From: Diprion similis
Lineage: Eukaryota; Arthropoda; Insecta; Hymenoptera; Diprionidae
Assembly (NCBI RefSeq): GCF_021155765.1
Contig: NC_060113.1
Span: 1,912,501 to 1,976,500 of the forward strand
Length of the DNA: 64,000 nt
Reading direction: 5' to 3'
Below the pieces are notes generated by a model. That model had not been told where the DNA came from, ran no database searches, and saw nothing but the letters and a program-made list of their open reading frames with translations. This document shows, piece after piece, positions 36,676 through 50,600 of the stretch. The position numbers and the translations under genes are program-made. Position 1 is the stretch's first letter. Each line of letters starts with the position of its first letter.

Positions 36676-36766
36676 TATATTAGAATAAAAACGGCAGCAT
36701 CAGTCAAGCAGACTCGCCGAGCAGTTGGAGAAAATCGAATTTTTCATTCGCACGCGTCAACGTCAG
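36676..36766 (+). promoter_or_regulatory. candidate TATA/initiator promoter with a 5' noncoding exon
   Basis: TATATTA at 36676 lies about 26 bases before a perfect arthropod initiator, ATCAGTC, with A+1 at 36702. The predicted transcript 36702-36766 has no ATG and ends at a CAG|GTAGGA donor. The arrangement is typical of regulated insect genes, but no convincing downstream coding exon was found in the window. Confidence 0.35.
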
Positions 36767-37091
36767 GTAGGAAAAATTATGAGAAATCCATTCGGTTTGT
36801 GGAATGAATGAACGTTATTTTTCCTCCCCTAAAAGTCTTTTCATGTCCGATTTCACGTCTCGGTGTAAATCAACAGAGGAAAAATGTTCTCGTAATAATT
36901 ATTCGACAGGTAAGAAGAAAGAAAAAAAAAATATTCAAAACGATGAAGAAAATAAATTTACTTTCGATTGAAGCGCGATATTGCTAAAAGTAAAATCGGT
37001 GGCAAATTTGTTTATTTCTCTGTGTCTGAGTATTAAAAAAAAAAATTCGAGTTCAGTAACCGTCAGTGGATTTTAAAATTTTTTTCGAACA

Positions 37092-37093
<2 letters not shown>

Positions 37094-37125
<32 letters not shown>
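37094..37125. repeat. AT microsatellite
   Basis: Uninterrupted AT repeat. Confidence 0.9.
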
Positions 37126-37128
<3 letters not shown>

Positions 37129-40100
37129 GAAAATAAAACCGAGTAAAAATTTGAGCATTCGACGATTGGGAAAATCAATCGTATGTCCGCGAATTAAAAT
37201 CCTCTGTCGTACAATGAAAAAACAATAAAAAAAAAACAAAAAAAAAACAAACAAATAATAAAACATCTATCGAGATGTAAAGTAAAATAAACGCGGAGGT
37301 AAATTGCGTTTTTATATTTTATTATTCTTTATACATTCATTTTTATTTTTCGCACGGTCAAAGGCTAAAATTATACTCGCGGATCCGACCGCAAGGAGCG
37401 TAAACTGGAAAATTGCCGGTGTGCAAAAGGTGGCAGCAACGGAGTTCCGGATTTCGCCGCAATCTGCAACCATATTGTAAAACCCGTCGCGAAATAGCCC
37501 TGCTGCAGTATAAAACTTTATAGCCGGCGTATAATTTTGAGGGCTTGCAGGCAGGTTGCCTCAACCTTAGCTGCTTGGTCCGCGAAACGTTGTATTAAAT
37601 TGCGAAAAGTTTCTGCTTCACTTCCAGAATATCGCCAAAAAAAATTTCCCAATCTCGCACGATTTTTGTACCAAAAAGTTTCATAAATTTATTTATTTAT
37701 TTTTTTTTTATTCCCTTTTATCGAATAAAATATAAAAAGTGATAATCGAATCGAACGAGTTTTGGCAAAGCAGGATAAATGATTTCGTACTGATTTCCTG
37801 TACGTTAAATAAACACCCGGTATCCACGGTATACGAACGAATGTTCGACATGAAGTTTCTCGATTCAGAACGATTTCGCTTGTAAACCTGCTGAAACGGA
37901 CTTTTTATGACACGTGTATATAGATGTATGTGAAAAGAATTGTCGATTTATAGGAGAAAGAGAGAAAGAGAGACGTACAACGGTTGAAAATATAACTGCA
38001 CTTGCGGCATTGATTGACCCCGTAACGATTTCTTTCCGTTGGAAGAAAAAAAAATACAAAAAATTATCAGACGATTTGTTCTTTTCCCTTTCACCTTTGA
38101 AATTCGAATTTTATTGATATCTCGATCGTTGATATACTGTAATTAATCCTCTTTTATCTCGGTTCGAATATCATTTTATTTCAGAGAAACGATTAGATTG
38201 GAATATATCTATAAAAGTTGTAAAAACCGTACCTTATATACGTATAACGTATATATTACTAAAAATACTCTCACTTTTTTCCTCTAAAAAGCGTAAAACT
38301 GTTTTAATCAACTTTATGAATTAATAATCTGAAATTTTATTTGAACCCGGTTATTCGAATCGAAGGTTCAGGTTTAGTTCCCTGGATTCTGAAAGCTGAA
38401 AACCGTTCTGAAAGACTTTGCATCGGCGCTAAGCCTCGATCGTTCCTCTATAACTGTTTCTGATTTACATGTACGCCAAGTAAACTAAGAAGGAAGTACC
38501 GTAATCCAATGCACGGTGAAATCAATTAATTTCTCAAACTCTAGCTGCGCGGAGTATGGAAAATAGGTACGTATGAATATAATTATAAGCACACTCGCCA
38601 CGGGACTGCTGACAAGTTTATTCTGGTACAAGTGAGGCTTGTGTTTTACATGATTAATTAATACCGAGCAAATAACCCGCGGAGGAATACCTGAGCGAAA
38701 GAAAATTGTTTTCTTCTTTTCATCAAAATGCAATTTTTTATAAACGAATTCAAAAATAAACTAAACCTTCGACGAAACTATTTCAGAGATTTGAGTTTCC
38801 TGGTAACTTTTGCAAATTATCGAAAATATTTGAACAAGTAAACTTACAGTTTAAAAGGAAAAAGTTTATAATTACCTGAATATTGAGAAAAATGTGTGAA
38901 AGAGAGAAAGAGAGAGAAAAAAAAAAACGGGGAATCTAATTAAGTGAGCATAATTATTTCAAGTAAAGTATAGTTCTTTCCCAGAATAATATATGAAGAA
39001 TTCAACGCCGGATGCCTGGTCCGTGGATTTAGGCGATTTGAATTAAGATTCTCGGAGATTCGAGATTTCGAACAATGGAATCAGTTTCAAAACCAGGCTA
39101 GATTTATCGATGGTCTTGAGCGACTGAGTATAGTAAGTAGCAGAAGTTTTCGTGGATTGTGAAATTTCCTCATGCAACTGCGATGAACAATTGGAATGCC
39201 GGCCATTTGTCGAAAGTTAGCGTTAAATTTACTCGAGGATTTTAGAAATGACGAAAGAATAAGAGAACCAGGGAAAAGAAAAGAAAAGAAGAGAAAAGAA
39301 AAGCAAATTGAAAGCTCTCTTTCCTCACGAAAGTCCGGCTTCGGGCCAGGGAAACTCGACTTTGGATGCCCCATTTTCATCCTGCGCCATCACAAGCCTA
39401 GCCAACAATGAACATCAGCCCATTTAGCCACGTAAGTGATCATTAATATTTTCAACACGCGAGTGAAACTGCAGCACGTGGGTATCTCGCTCGCTTTGTA
39501 ATATATGCATATTACAGGCTAGCTTTCATCGAAAGATCGGTTTCAGCCAGCAATTGTAGAGGAAAATTAAAGACAGTTGCAAATTTTTTCTTCACTGGAT
39601 CTTATTTCGCGTTATTCTTCGTTCTGAATATTTTTTTTTTTTTCTTTCCTTTTTTCAATATTTCTTAAATTTCTTTCTCGTATTCAGAAAATGTTTAAAA
39701 AAAAATTTTCAAATCGATGTTCTCGCGAAAATTAACTCAATCCAGGATAAAATTGCAATTCCTTAAATTGCAGTTTTCTTCCTCGTCGAAGCAAAGTTTC
39801 AACCGTTTAGTCTAGCTCCTTCAAGCTTCTAGAAAATCTTGTAAAGTGCACGTTTATGCATCTATCGCCGCTGCGGGAGCAGGTCAAATATCTGCTCGAG
39901 GCGCGCAAGTGAGAGAGTTAATTAGTGCGGTAAATTGGAGCTGAGAACAGGTAACAGGTAACAAGTAAGAGGTAACAGGTTATACGACTGTCAGCCTTCC
40001 TTTTGATACAAGATACAGAGACTCAACGCACCGATCTAGCATGTAATCGAATTGTGCTACAGGTTTTCGATCGGAATTTCGCGCTTTCCGATTTTTCATC

Positions 40101-42290
40101 GCACTACGAAGAATTTCATTTCATAACGTAGATATACGATTGTTAATAAAAAAATGTGTACATTTTTCTATTCCAGGAGAAAGGAAAACGAGAAAAAACA
40201 AAACTTATTATACAGTAAATTATATTAGGTACGAAAAATCGGTTTAGAAAAGTGCGCTTGAAATTATTTCTGATTATTGTAAATTTGAATTCGATGTGTT
40301 ACTAAAAAAAAAAAAAAAAAATTTCTCTTCTTTTTCCTTTTCAATTAAAATAAATTGTGTTTTTTTTGTTGTTGTTTTTCTAATCAACCGAAGAATTGAA
40401 ATGATTATTATATATTGGCTGATTATTATTCAGATTATTATATTAATCGTGAACAGGAAGTGCATCGCATAAAATATGCCTAATATACGTATATCGGACT
40501 TTCTAAGCTCTTCTGTCGCAAGGTGAGAATTTAATTTGAAAGTTTTGCTTATCGTGAGCCATAAATATCGGACCGATGACCGTTTTCGCGAGCCGATTAT
40601 TCCACCTCGTATACATTTATCGTATGTATAACAGAGTACGTGTATCCTAGATTATTTTTCACACACACGCACACAGTATTTAAGTTACTCCGCTGTCATC
40701 GCTTTGCAGTTATCTGCATTAACCACCGTAAGAATAACGTACGCAAAAGTTATAATAACCCGAGTTACTGCACGTGTTTAAAAGAGGAAAGAGTTTAAAT
40801 TTATGTACCGGAAGTATCGTTTTCTCATTTCTATGCTCATCTAGGTTGACCGTGGTCGACAGCCTTATCGCAATACCTGCGTAGTATAGAAGTGTCACAG
40901 TTTTCGCGTTTTCTTTACTAGTTTCTTTTCTTTTTGTTTTGATTCGTTTTTTCTTTTTTTGGGCCATTTTTTCCCCACGCCAACGAGAAACTTGACATTT
41001 CTTTCGTTAGATTCTCGCATCGTTTGACGTCGTGTTTATACTGTAACGAATGCTCAATGAGAAATTGAAAAGAAGAATTAAAAAAGGCTTTTGGTGTCTG
41101 CAACGAAACATTAAAAAGAAAAAAGACGGTGTAAAACTAGTGTTTTTTTTTTCACTGAATAGTTAAGCTATATTGTTTTGAATTTTATCCTAAAACAATT
41201 AAAAAAAAACAAATTACACCCTAAGCTATTTTTTTTAATTCTTCTCTTCAGTTATTAAAAACTGCGTCGATTGTAAAAAATTGCGGCTATTCGTTTGAAA
41301 TGAGATCGTTTTTTTGCCAAATTTTTTTCACACTTCATATCGATTCGATACCAAGTTCGAAAATTTCAAGGTGGACAAATGAAATAAATAATTATAAGAA
41401 AACAAAAGTAAGATGAATTTGACTAAAAATATTACAACAATAGACTCGATGCGGTTGCCACAAACCGCGCCAAATTCCACGTTTCATTTGATTTGTTGTT
41501 GTATTGTCTTTTCTTTTTTAATTTGTATTGATCACCGAGAAATCGTTACGACTTATTACCTCACGAAACGTTATTTGTTAAGTAACTTAATATCGACCTT
41601 GATCCACCCGAACAATTTCCCTGCTAAGTCAAGGACCTGCGGTTTCGCCGTAATACAATTCGATGATAAAAGAATCTAAAATTCTTACGAAAATGTGTAT
41701 TCGAAGTGTTAAATCGAAGCTCTAAAAAAAATTCACTTGTCTTATCTTAAAAAATAATAGCTTATTCATACTTTTCAATTATACATGAACAAATAAGCAA
41801 TAGACTTCATCGATAAGGATATTCTGAAAATTACATTGTTTTAAAAAAATTAAAACCTCTGATGCAAATGTCGAGGATAAGGGTGAAAATTAAATGGTCT
41901 ACAACCAAAGATGATTATTTATAATTTTACTCACTTTTCACACCGGAAAACTATCTCTGGTAACACTGTACTATATATATATATATTTATGTATACGAAG
42001 AAGAAAAACAATCCGCACTAGATAATATCTCAAAAAAAAAACAAAAAAAAAAAACTTTTTCTCTTTTCTTCGCCACCGGAAACGCGACGATAATTTGAAA
42101 AATCAACTTTTGAACACTTTGGCGAGCGTTCTTATCTGTGTCGAATTTGATGTTTGGTTTACAGTCACGCGGCAGCCGTTCGTTCAACACTGTGTCCGGT
42201 TGTCCGAGGCTTCTTGCCGGCCTCTCTTTGCCCCCCCATATCAACCTAGAGAATCCAGAAGAAAGTAGGCACGCCACTCGGCTAACCATA

Positions 42291-42330
42291 CCTTGCCTTG
42301 CCTTACCTTGCCTTGCCTTGCCTTGCCTTA
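42291..42330. repeat. CCTTG pentanucleotide repeat
   Basis: Seven to eight CCTTG units with CCTTA variants at intervals. Confidence 0.9.
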
Positions 42331-45300
42331 AGTTTCCTTAAGTTGCCGACAATCGAGCAACGAAGGAATTTCCACCACGCGGTTATTACACTTTTTTAGT
42401 TGGTATACGTTCCCACGTCGGATTCAAATCTTCACTTTTAATCCCGCGGAAGCCGATCGTTCGTCTCATGGTCTACTTAACTCGGACTCCAGCAGAACTG
42501 CTGACTTACGAAATTCTGGGTAGAAAATGATCGTTCGAAGTGATTTTTTCTTATTGGCTATTGTGATTTTTTTCACGCGTTGGATACGATTTTTTTTTTC
42601 CCACCTTTTTTTGATCGGGTATTCTTAGTTTATTAATTTATTGTATCTACTTTGGGTTGGAACGTTAGGAAGGAAATATTTGTTTTTCTGCAATTTGTAA
42701 GGATTTCTTTAACAGCACGTTCATTTTTCAAGGGTCAGAGATCTTCGGATCGAAAATGTGTCCGCAGGCAGGTGTGACGCATTAGACTTACCTTCATTCT
42801 GCGCTTGTTAGACTTGAAGTTTCACTTTTTAAGGGCACCGGAAAGTCAAGTTCCGCTAATTATTGCGGTTTTATAAAAATGTTCTAATTTCTGTTCGTAA
42901 ACTGTTTGGAATAAAAGAAAAACAAAATAATAATGCTCTTTCAAAATTTCAGAGTAAGATTTTTGCCAATTTATGCGTCTATCAAATCCGTCATTTTTTA
43001 TTTCAGATTTCTGTGGCTAATTACAGTATAATAGATAAATCATTATCTATGTATCATAGAATTTGAATCCAGATGTATAGACGACATGATCTTACGGTTG
43101 ATGATATTGAAGCTTGTATAAAACGGTAAAAACTTAAACTAATTAAAAAATGAAAACAAAGTATTATTCAAACGCAAAGTGATTTGGGAAAGTGGAAAAT
43201 AATTTTTCGATTTTTCCCCTCTACCCAGTTTTTTTTCTTTTCTCGTTAAATAATTTCTTGATTACTTTTTAGTTTTCGATTTCATTAATTAATTTATTCC
43301 ACAACTCAATTTTCCCACTGATTTAAAAAATTCCTTTTCAACTAAAACATACCTACGTAGGTATACAAATATATATATTGTGCTTTTCTTTTCACTTATT
43401 GTTACATGCGCTCGCGGACGTTTCTATATTAAATACGCTATCAAATCTAGTCTACAGTTTATCGCAACATGTGGAGCAGATAATTGGGTCAATTCTCAAG
43501 CCGGAAATTATACCTTCGAATAGAAAAGTTGATTGCGGATATTCGGTCGCCTCGGTTTGTGCAGCAACGATCGAGCTGGACGAATCCGGCAGCGACGTAC
43601 AGACTAAAAACCATCAGAAACTCTCTGCAGAGAAAAAAGCAGATTGAGAGTAAAAAAGAGGGAAAAAAAATAAATAAACAACAACCAACAACTGATCATC
43701 ATAAACTCCACGCCCGAATGCGCAACATCAACTTTTGAGGACGATTCTTCTTGCTCTCTACTTCCTAACGCGACTACTTTACGATTGTTCTACCATATAA
43801 AGTGTAACGAACCCAATTGTTTGTAATTACCTCACTCGCTCGCTATAGAAAAGCTGGAAAAATATATGTAAAAGAGATAGAAAAATAAAAGAAAAAAAAC
43901 GCGGGAAAAAATCAAACAATTTAATTATACCTAATAGCTGATTTTTATCTTGTTTTCACCCCAAGTTACACTCGTTAATTAATTAGTTAGCTTGATAGTT
44001 GGCCGTTTAAACTTTCTTCTAAACTCGGCAACACGTCTATTGTTATAACATATATGTATAGAAACACCGCGTGTGACGACAAGTTGAGAAAAGTTTCCGG
44101 TCTGTGTTTCCTTATCGGAAAAAAAGACAAGACTTGTAAGTAATGGAACGAGAAAGATACGCGATAAAATTGACGCGTCGTAGATTCTATTGGAATCTAT
44201 TTTTTATGTTATATGTACGTTACTCAAACCGAGTAAGTGTGATTTTTTCTATACGATTTACAGCAACTTTAAAGATGATATTTTCACAGAGAGAGGCTTT
44301 GTTACTCATATATGTTGTACCAACCATCTAGCTCAAGCGATGATTGACTTACTACTTCGAACTAAGAGACTATTCTTGAAATAAAAAACAAGTAAACAAA
44401 TTTCTCTTCGAGCGTATTGAAGACAGTTTCTTATTCTTAGAATTCGAATGCCAGAATACACGAGTACTACCTACCATAAAAATTCTACCAGTAATTGGAT
44501 AAAGACGAATGAAGTAAGCGTAGTTGGAGAAAAAATGACATATTTTATTATTTTTTTTATTATTTATATATTAATTTCACTCTAAATAAATTCCCTTTCC
44601 GTTTAGCTGGATAAATTTTAGCAATAAGCTTTGTACATTTATTCCAATGGTATGCAATAAATAATTTATCGAATCCGAGCACATCACTTAGGATTACCAT
44701 AAGTGTTATAACGACACAAACGCGAAGAGGATCAAGATGTGGACTCGTGTGGGTAGAAATGAACGCGTGATACAAAACTGGGCTGTCAAAGTGGCGTCGG
44801 GAATAATATCGGTGTCATGGAAAGTTTAAAAGTAAGCAAGCTACTGCTGCTGCTGCTACTACTGTAGCATCTTTAAGCGCAACGCGTTCTAGGACTGATC
44901 GTATTTCCTCAGCAGTTAATACGACAAGTGTATTCATGACGTAAAGCTTCTTCCGTTTTGCTCGAAATTCTCTAACAACGACGACGAATCACGGCTTCGA
45001 ATCATGCTTTCGTCTCCTTCTGCCAGAATCATACTAGATCCAAGGATCGTTTTCGGTGCTGTACATACGTCGACGATACGTCGTCGCCTAGTCACAGGAA
45101 ACTCTCACCTTTTTCTACGTGATCACAACGACGAAAGACCAGTCGAGTCACAGTCGTCACGTACCGGACAGGAAACTCTGCCTCAGACCCAGAAATGCCT
45201 CTGGATTAACTCGGTCGATCCTGTTCCCGATTTCCTTTCGATTTTCACCGTCGGAATTGAGCCGGGAAATCGCGACGGTTTTTTTTTTAGGATCGGAATT

Positions 45301-46032
45301 TGAGCAGGGTTAACGAACCTTTCATCCTGAAATTGCGAGACGATCATAGACGCGAAGTTTAATGAAACGACGACAAGAGCTTAAGGTCGTTGGAAAATTT
45401 GAACGGTAAAATTCTGAGGATCATAAAGCGGTTGAAAAAGTCACCTGAATACTAGTCTAAATAAACGTAAAACGTAAAAAATTTTCACTTTGAATAGCGA
45501 GATTTTCGCAAACACCTGCAGCCTAATCCTTTGGGCCATTTTTATGTCTCACAGCTCGGGCTCATTAGCCTGAATAAAAAGGGCAAGAAACAATGTCTGA
45601 GTCCTTTTTCACAATCCATTAAAGAGACGGGATGAAAAATCGGAGGCTTTTATCGCGTGAAGGAAACGTAATGCTGAGCAGAGATTTGAGATCTTCGGAG
45701 GAAGAAGAGGGAAGGAATATGAGATGGGATCAGAAAGAGTTGAGAATTCTAAGTCGTTCCAGTTCACGTCTTCCTACTTATACCGCCTTGATGGATGCGA
45801 GTTCTTATTACATTCCAGGACGCAGAAACTCTTCGGTTTGCCAATGGCCATTTGTCTCTTCTTCAACTCCGCAGACGGCGCGGTAAAACCGACTAAGAAA
45901 TTACGTCGTTTGGATATATATCGAGCAAATCACAGACGTCTACGGATTCTTCGTTGCAACAAAATTCTTCCTCGAATTTCTTCAAATTCGATTCGGATTG
46001 TAACATTGTGTGGATCACGCATTTCTCAACGC

Positions 46033-46055
46033 GTTTCCGTTTCCGTTTCCGTTTC
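46033..46055. repeat. GTTTCC hexanucleotide repeat
   Basis: Nearly four tandem GTTTCC units. Confidence 0.85.
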
Positions 46056-47570
46056 TAACAATAAATCTCGGACACAAGTGCATTCGAGAGTCAATTTCGA
46101 GAGTTGAAAAACTCTTGGCAGACAGTCTTGGTTGCCAGATGCTGTGATTTCACATCTGCACTTACGTTATGCCGTTACGAATATCATCTTGAATTTCTAA
46201 TGTCCTATTTCACCAAGTTTCGCGAACGGGTGAGAAGGATGCGATAGACGATTAGGAACGGCTTAGAAAAAAACGTCTCTTCGCAATTTTCGAAAACGTT
46301 ATTCACGAAAAAAAATACTCTTTGAATAATTGTGTCGTTTATTTGGAATTGGGGGTATCAATTAAGGTACCTACTCAAAAAATGGCACGGATACGGAGAA
46401 AATCGATCAGGATTTATCGTTTCATTACCATTCTAGGCAGACTGGAAGAGTTCTACGAGCTTCAATTACACTCTGGCGTGGCAAGTAGTGACTTTCATAC
46501 GTTTTTGAATTATGCAACATTTCGACCGCAAACAATGATTCACACCAACAACGTAAGAGTGACTTTACAATACGGTATTATTCGCATCGTACAGAATTCA
46601 CGCAGCGCAGTTAATACTATCTTGTGTTATTTTTTTTGCCTCGGTTCGTCTTCGTCGTTTCTTCATTCTTGTTCTCCTCCATTTTTCGCATCCATTCTTT
46701 CTTTCGTTCCAAATATTTCCAACGTCAACGTGTACGATCATCAACGTCGTCGTCGGTATAATGGAATCGCGGAAATATTCTCGAGCACACTTGAGAGGCC
46801 GTAGTCCAGGGTTATGCAATAGCAATTCATCGCTCCACGGAAACCGTATTAACAGAGATCATGTATTTACGCGTTTCCTGCATCAGTTGCCATTACAGTT
46901 TCCGTTATGAGTCTGTTCGAACTTTCTAATTCGGTCTTACAGCTGCAACAGGAAGAATTTACATTTTGTAAAGTGGTTCACTGCGATCAAAGAACTCTTA
47001 CCTAATTGGAAGAAGAACAAAAAGAAAAAAAAATTAAATCAAAGTTTGCAATATGAATTTATTGCCCCGAAGTTGCGGAAATTATTGATCTGCTATCTAG
47101 AGGGGTGCAGAAAATTACGCATCTGGCGAAAGGTTAATCTTAATTTACTGCGAGCTTGAATATATCTTTTATTCAGAGTCCATATAATCTCGTTAAGCCT
47201 GTGGAATTGAGGCGGGCGTTGCTCAAGACCTTGATTCATAATTTAAACCGTCAAGGGTGTCGTGGTCGACAAATTCTTATTCATTTGTCAATTAACTATG
47301 CAGATATATTTTACGATGGTATTTAAGGAAGTGAACCAAGTAACGTTCTAAACTCAGATTAAATCTGCCAATATTAACACCGATCATCTTTCCAGACATG
47401 TTTCAGCTGGAATTCAACCTTAACCGTCGTCCATTGTCGAGTAAATGAATTAGAGAAAAATCAAGTCCAAGTCTTTTTCTCCTTGTAAATACTTCAGGAT
47501 AACAGGCAACATCAATCATGCTAGACGACGAGAGCGGACGACGAATTCTTGCGTTACATAAGTACATGAC

Positions 47571-47576
47571 TTTATT
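47571..47576 (-). promoter_or_regulatory. candidate polyadenylation signal of DPYD
   Basis: AATAAA on the minus strand, about 100 bases past the DPYD stop codon. Confidence 0.6.
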
Positions 47577-47612
47577 GTAAAATAATTATTCTATATACCA
47601 TTATTCATCATC

Positions 47613-47622
47613 ATATATATAT

Positions 47623-47660
<38 letters not shown>
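47613..47660. repeat. AT microsatellite in the DPYD 3' UTR
   Basis: About 48 bases of AT repeat with one CA interruption, between the DPYD stop and its AATAAA. Confidence 0.92.
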
Positions 47661-47663
<3 letters not shown>

Positions 47664-47678
47664 CATCGAGCTTATAAA

Positions 47679-50600
47679 CTATTGACACAGCAAATCGTTG
47701 GGCAAGTCTTGGTATCCCTTCGGTGCGACTCCTCTCTTGATCACGTGCGGTATGGTCTTCGGAACCATGCTGTAACCGGAAAAAAGATCGTCTGCTGAGC
47801 AATCGGCCGAGCAACTTATAAAACGTGATGACCAACCTTATACAGTCGATGATCGGGCACACAGAGAGACACAAGGTGCATCCAGTGCAGTCGTCGGTGA
47901 CATGTGGAATGTGGGTCTCCTTGTCGAAAGTGATCGCTTGGTACCCGGAGTCCGCGCAAGCCATGTAACACTTGCCACAGTTTATACACATGTCCTGAAA
48001 GCATAGAAGAAACGCATTCAATGGCCATCGCGATGGTCGATAGCTGCAGAGGTTGAAGACAGCTCACACTCACGTCATCGATCAGTGCAACGACCTGCTG
48101 CTTATTGTTCAGCTGCTTGTAACTTCCTATGTGAGGCAAAGCCTGACCGACAATGTCTTTCAGGGCCGGAACTACAGCGACTGGTCGAGGTGTTGGTCTG
48201 AGAAGAGGTGGTGGACACCCTGGAAGATCAGCTGCTGCTTTTAGTTCCGCGATTTTTTCCTCCCGAAGACGTTGGTATTCGCCGTAGTAAGGAATCTCCT
48301 GGACGAGAATTTGGGGTTATCAGAGCACGTGATAAGGTTGAAGAATCCGGTCTGGTCGTTGTCTTTCATACCTTTCCCAACGCGTGCTTGAGCGACACGA
48401 CAGGCTTTCCTTTCTGGTGTTTAAACGTCGGTGGACTCTGGCCGTCCCAGTCTTTGACCTGCTCGAGGCTCCTGAGGTACAGTAGAGTCTTTAATCCAGT
48501 GATGTAGTCCTCGATGAGGGTGAAGTCCTGGTTCTGTATGGCACTTCCAACCTGAAAATCCACGGATGGTACAGGATATCCCAGAGTGCTTGAAGACAGT
48601 CGACCTTATCAATTCACCTGTAAAACCGACGCTCCGCACTGCATAAACTGGAATGAAACATCCGCGGAATCGATTCCACCGATTCCCAGGATCGGGAAGC
48701 CTGGAAGCGCGCGAGCTATCGATGATATTGCTTTAAGCGCCTGCGGTCTCGTCGCGTTTCCGGAAACTCCACCGTACGTTGTTTCCTTTGCTGATCCAAC
48801 AGCCGGCCATGGCGATCCGTCAGCTTTGACTCCCATCAGACCAGATACCGTGTTTATTGCAGATACGCCATCCGCTTTGCCTGCAGTTTAGTGAACGACA
48901 GAAGGACGTCAGGTTTGTACGATACTGAGAGAACCGGCAAAACTTACCTTCGTATGCTGCTCTTGCTATTAGTACGATATCGGTGATGTTTGGGGTCAGT
49001 TTTACGAAGAATGGAATCTTCACGGCAGCTCTTACCCACCTCGAGATGTTCCTTACCAGCTCAGGATCCTGGCGGTGAGATTCAGGGATAGTAAAGAAGG
49101 ACTTGACCCGACTTGTTATTGAGAGTTACGAACCTGTCCGCAAGCTAGTCCCATTCCAGATTCTCCCATTCCGTGGGGACAGGACAAATTCAGTTCCAAG
49201 GCATCGGCGCCTGCAGCTTCCGCTTTTCTCGCCAGTTCTGTCCAGTCCGATTTGTTGTAAGTGCACATTATGCTGGCGATGATTATCTGAGAAGGAGAAG
49301 AGCCGTTAGTTTGAATTACGAAAACCGATTAGCTCGAGATCATTTGTAGTTTCACTCTTCGACGTTATGAACAACCTTCGAAGGGAAATCCCTCTTCAAC
49401 TCTGCGACGCTGCTGCACCAATACGCCTCTGTTTTCTCACTTATCAGCTCGATGTTGAGGAAGCTGCCTTGCTCCGGTCCATAGTGATGCCGAGATGTTA
49501 CACCCTTGACGATACGGGGCGAAACGTTTGTCACCATATCCTAAGAACATGGTTGGTAACCGGTCATCACTGGACTATCCAAAACAGGCAAGGTGGAATG
49601 CTTGTTATTCACTTTCAAAGTAATCACCTTGTCGAGGGCGAATGTTTTCGTCACAGCAAAGCCCCATCCTGCTTCAAAGGACCTGCGAATCATGGCGCTT
49701 GTCGTTGCTGGTGGAGCTGAAGCCAGGCCAAATGGGTTTTCGAACTTCATTCCGAGCAGTTCGATGCTCAAGTCGACCTCGTCGATCGGCGAATGAAACT
49801 TAGGAAGCTGGGGCTCGTTGGGCACGGGACTTCCGTTGGATTCCTGAGGGTATAGTGAAGTCACATCATCGTTTGGAACAGTAAACCTTTAAGGGGGTCA
49901 TAGACAAAGTTGATCATTCGAAATCTCACCTGAATATACTTGTGAATACTCCATGCGGCGGTTTTTCCATCGTTAACAGATTCGACAGTGGTTTCGGAAA
50001 CCCCGGCGATATCTCCACCGAAAAATACACCTGCCTCGGAACAGGCCATCGTGTTGACGTCCACTTCCGGTAGCCCCCATCGATTCAATTTCACTGGCAC
50101 CATAGCATCCTTGACTGAAATATAAGAATTTTTATCAATTCAGGGATCGCCAATCGAATTCCGGGATTCTTACCGTCTGTGGCGTAAAGGCCAGATCCGA
50201 ATGCGGATATGATGAAATCTGCTTTCAGTCTAACGATTTGGTCCTCATCTTCGATCCATTCTCCGTCATCGAGCTGCTCGGTACGGTAAAATTCCATAGC
50301 TGCGATTCTGCCTCCTCGAACGATCACCTCCTTTGGCGATTGAAACGGTACGAATTCGCACTTTTCCTCACGAGCCAAGTCCATCTTGAAAAGTAACGAA
50401 GTACATCGAGGGTGAAAATAGACTTTGTTTGAACGTGCAATGTGCATGCATTGTCATTATCGATGCACTGACCTCTTCGGGAACGGCGCGAATGTTTGTG
50501 AAGCCTTTTCTGAACACGACGAAGACCTTCCTGGCCCCACAGCGTAATGCTGAGGTCGCGCAATCGAAGGCCGTGTCACCGGCACCAAGGACGATCACGT

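Larger units (their letters stand above)
36767..47570. other. long gene-poor stretch
   Basis: About 10.8 kb without a supported coding exon on either strand. It contains AT and homopolymer repeats, a more GC-rich patch at about 37370-37600, a GGTAACA-like repeat (39946-39980), a CCTTG repeat (42291-42330) and a GTTTCC repeat (46033-46055). One tiny open stretch, 39408-39431 (ATG to a GTAAGT donor, eight codons), could be a first coding exon of the transcript starting near 36702, but nothing follows it convincingly. It may be introns of an unseen gene or distal regulatory DNA. Confidence 0.35.

Noticed and set aside
39408-39431. Eight-codon candidate first coding exon (MNISPFSH, then GTAAGT)
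   Set aside because: A preceding acceptor is plausible, but there is no downstream exon in phase and no signal peptide, so it is too weak to list as a gene.
46322-46804. 160-residue plus-strand open frame
   Set aside because: No domain, no splice-site context, composition like the surrounding noncoding DNA.
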